NCBI GenBank assembly: GCA_009823395.1
Contig: CM020505.1
Span: forward strand, 11,853,129-11,917,128
DNA from: Thamnaconus septentrionalis
Taxonomy: Eukaryota > Chordata > Actinopteri > Tetraodontiformes > Monacanthidae
DNA length: 64,000 nucleotides
Reading direction: 5' to 3'
Position 1 is the first letter of the stretch, and the number at the start of each line of letters is the position of its first letter. The position numbers were made by a program, and so were the translations under genes. The notes beneath the pieces are model-generated. The model was given only the letters and a program-made list of their open reading frames with translations. It did not search any database and was not told the DNA's origin. Positions 61,609 through 64,000 of the stretch are shown one piece after another.

Positions 61609-63369
61609 GGCCCGGGATTGTTGTGTTGACGACGACAACGACGATGTGCTGATTTCGTGGGATCGCTCAGGGGAGCACGTCCGAGAAGGGGAACCTATCC
61701 TGCAGGACAGAGAAGGTGGACGACACAACGACACACAGCAACGTGAATAAGAATAAGTGGGTAAAACCACGACTCTGTGGGAATGATGTTGAAGTACCAC
61801 GACCACCTGGAAATCTTGGAACTGTCACAATCATCACAACAAGTTCCAGAATCTGACGCACACTTCAAATCTTTAAGTAACAGCACAGCAACAGCAAATT
61901 GTTTCCAGTACAAACATAGTTGCTGGGGTGCGTGAAATGATTTATCATCACCGCGTCCTCGTCTCCGCAGGGGGTTCTGATTGGTGTTTGAAGAAGGTGT
62001 CTTATTTAAAATTTTTTGGCCCTCCACGCTGCGTTTCAAGCACATATATCTTGTATGAAGATCTTGATTTAAATTATACCTGGTTGCTTCTTTTTAGCTT
62101 TAGTTTTTTTCTTTCTTTTTTGTTTGACACTGCAGATATTTCGCGTCTGATTTTAGAATAGAGCTTTTTAAAAATGTGCAATCTGTCAGTCACTACTGAA
62201 ACGGCCAATCCAATTTCTTTAATGAGAATTAAAATCTCATTATATAACCAGCAAAATAAATACAAATCAGGTTATTTTAAAATATCAGTCAAATGTTTTA
62301 TTTAATGTGTGTGCTGATTTTTTGTTTTGGGTTTGTTTTTTTGTGTGTCCTCATGCTGTTGGAAACTCCCCAATGCTGTCAGCGTCCATGTAGAAACTCG
62401 ATGTCAGGGACCAAATGTCCCTCTCAGCTGACAAGCAAATCCATGGTTCTGTCAATCATTTATCGCTCACTGGACTGAAGAGGAGGAAGGTGCACACGGG
62501 CGAGAAGCTAAAGGTAACAGGAGTGGACGTATTCAGACCACAGAAGACAATAAAGAACAAAGTAAACCCCTTATTATCTCGATAGACACCCAGAGGGTCA
62601 TTTAATACGTAGACAGCATTAACTTAAGCCACTTCAAATTATTTCACCTTTGTCAAAAGACAAATCAGCCTTCTTTCTATTATGTAATTGAGTAAAATAT
62701 CTTCTTATAAGTCGGTAAAGAACCTGGTCATGATCTTCAATCAAATAATATAACAAAAATTGCAGAAACGGAGCTGTTTCAGAGCAAGTTTTAATGTCAG
62801 CTTGTTTTGCCAGGTTGTTGCCGTGACATGTTTTAGCTTCTTTTCGCTCCTAATGCGTCTGAAACAAAAGGAAAACTTATTTTTGGATTAATACAGAATG
62901 AACCTCATTATGGGAATCTTTTTCTCACTTCGCCTTGAGTGAAGATGACAAGTGGAAGTATTTCCTGCGGCAAGACCAAAGGCACTCGGAGACAAGCAGC
63001 TGACAGCAACAACAGCAGTGTGCGTGTGCACGTGCAGAGGCCTAGCATCTCTGTAGCCGCAACATCTACCTGATTGGCAGAAAAGGGGGAGTGAAACGGA
63101 ACCTACATTTTGTTACATCAGCGCATGTAATTTTTTTTCTTGTTTTTATTTATTTAGGTATTTTGGAATTTCTGAAACAGAAAGTCAAATGTTTGGATTC
63201 AGGTTTTCCTCTGTCAAAAAAACCCCAAAACAAATAAAAAACAAAACAAAAACGGAAGCCCTCTTGTTTCAACTGTCGTGAGTGTTTGTGGCATGTGCAG
63301 AAAAAAGGAAAGTCTTAGAGAGACAATGCCGAGAGCTGCTAGCAGGTGGAAGTTGTGAAGTATGTGAGT

Positions 63370-63411
<42 letters not shown>

Positions 63412-64000
63412 GTGGGAGTCATCCAAATGAAGCGCAATTAAAAAAAAAAACCTTGACATTGTGAAATGGAAGAGAACCAATTTTCTTCTATACGCATCTT
63501 GAGCGTCTGCCAGGAGACTGAGTGACACCATAAGCAGCTGCATTGAGATGCACATACACACTCTCTTCTGCATCATTAGCACTTGATGCATGACTTTCCT
63601 CCCTGTGAGAGGGATGAGAATAAAGAGGTCAGCGTTTGGTTGGTGTGTGGACAGAATAATTGTGCCGCACACAAAAGACTTATGAGTCAGATACGAATCA
63701 TTATGTTATGCCTTTATTAATGACTAAAAAAAAATTGGTTCCGTACTTATTTCCTTATATAAGGCAGGTTTCAGACAATTGCTGAAGGCAAAGGGTGTTA
63801 AATGGTGCATTGCACACGTCAGTACTAGTTTTTATGTAATTATTTGGGTATTGATAGAAAAGAAGAAGAAAGGAAGAAAGAAAAAAGAAGAAAGTCACAA
63901 TAGCAACTGTGTTGCTGCCTTTAAAAATGTTTCCTGAGCAGCCAGGTAATCGCGTAAAGGAAAGAATCAAGGATGCAACCATGACAGATTTTTTAAAAAA
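61609..64000. other. Region upstream of the GPCR gene
   Basis: It contains the likely GPCR 5' leader and promoter (minus strand, above 61608). A GA microsatellite lies at 63376-63408, poly-A runs near 63439 and 63727, and an AG/AAG-rich tract at 63858-63892. No other coding exon was found. Confidence 0.4.
63376..63408. repeat. (GA)n microsatellite
   Basis: About 16 uninterrupted GA units. Confidence 0.95.

Noticed and set aside
63214..63672. 152-codon minus frame with a Ser-Leu repeat
   Set aside because: Much of it is translation of the GA microsatellite; no support as a gene.

Overview
The window is nuclear DNA of a ray-finned fish, probably a percomorph teleost. Genes are split by GT-AG introns, intergenic DNA is AT-rich with many microsatellites, and scraps of typical teleost interspersed repeats occur (L2-like 3' tails, hAT-like and Tc1-like ends). 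No prokaryotic, viral or plasmid structure was seen. All gene models were built by eye from splice sites and protein similarity recalled from known families. Summed exon lengths close to whole codons for every complete model, which supports the joins.

Layout from left to right: bdnf coding exon (+, 862-1674) with a long AT-rich 3' UTR; lin7c (+, 5 coding exons, 4542-7049); rplp2 (+, 4 coding exons, 11752-12885) behind a 5'TOP-like promoter; fth1-type ferritin heavy chain (+, 16000-17820) with an iron-responsive element in its 5' leader (about 15225-15258); mcee (-, 20677-18964) head to head with mphosph10 (+, 20772-25404), with start codons under 100 bp apart; ist1 (+, 28006-30546); a pkd1l3-like polycystin-1 family gene (-, 42133 down to 33641); dhodh (+, 43138-49146); a 9-kb gene-poor, repeat-bearing stretch; and a two-exon class A orphan GPCR (-, 61608-59047) with an apparent one-base frameshift.

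The gene order matches vertebrate synteny in blocks: bdnf-lin7c as on human 11p14, mcee-mphosph10 as on human 2p13, and ist1-pkd1l3-dhodh as on human 16q22. The genes are mostly housekeeping (ribosome stalk, iron storage, propionate catabolism, rRNA processing, ESCRT-III regulation, pyrimidine synthesis) plus neuronal or sensory genes (bdnf, lin7c, pkd1l3-like, GPCR). They do not form one pathway.

The most notable observation is the pkd1l3-like gene. Twenty-two exons join into one open frame of about 1,058 codons, covering a partial C-type lectin domain, GPS, PLAT and about five membrane segments. The frame then ends at a TGA that overlaps a possible splice donor, and I find no exons for the polycystin extracellular domain or the pore before ist1. 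The same gene seems to use two GC-AG introns. Other points of interest are a perfect 21-bp hairpin at 57384-57429, a repeated hairpin element flanking lin7c exon 2, and the overlapping divergent ATGs of mcee and mphosph10.
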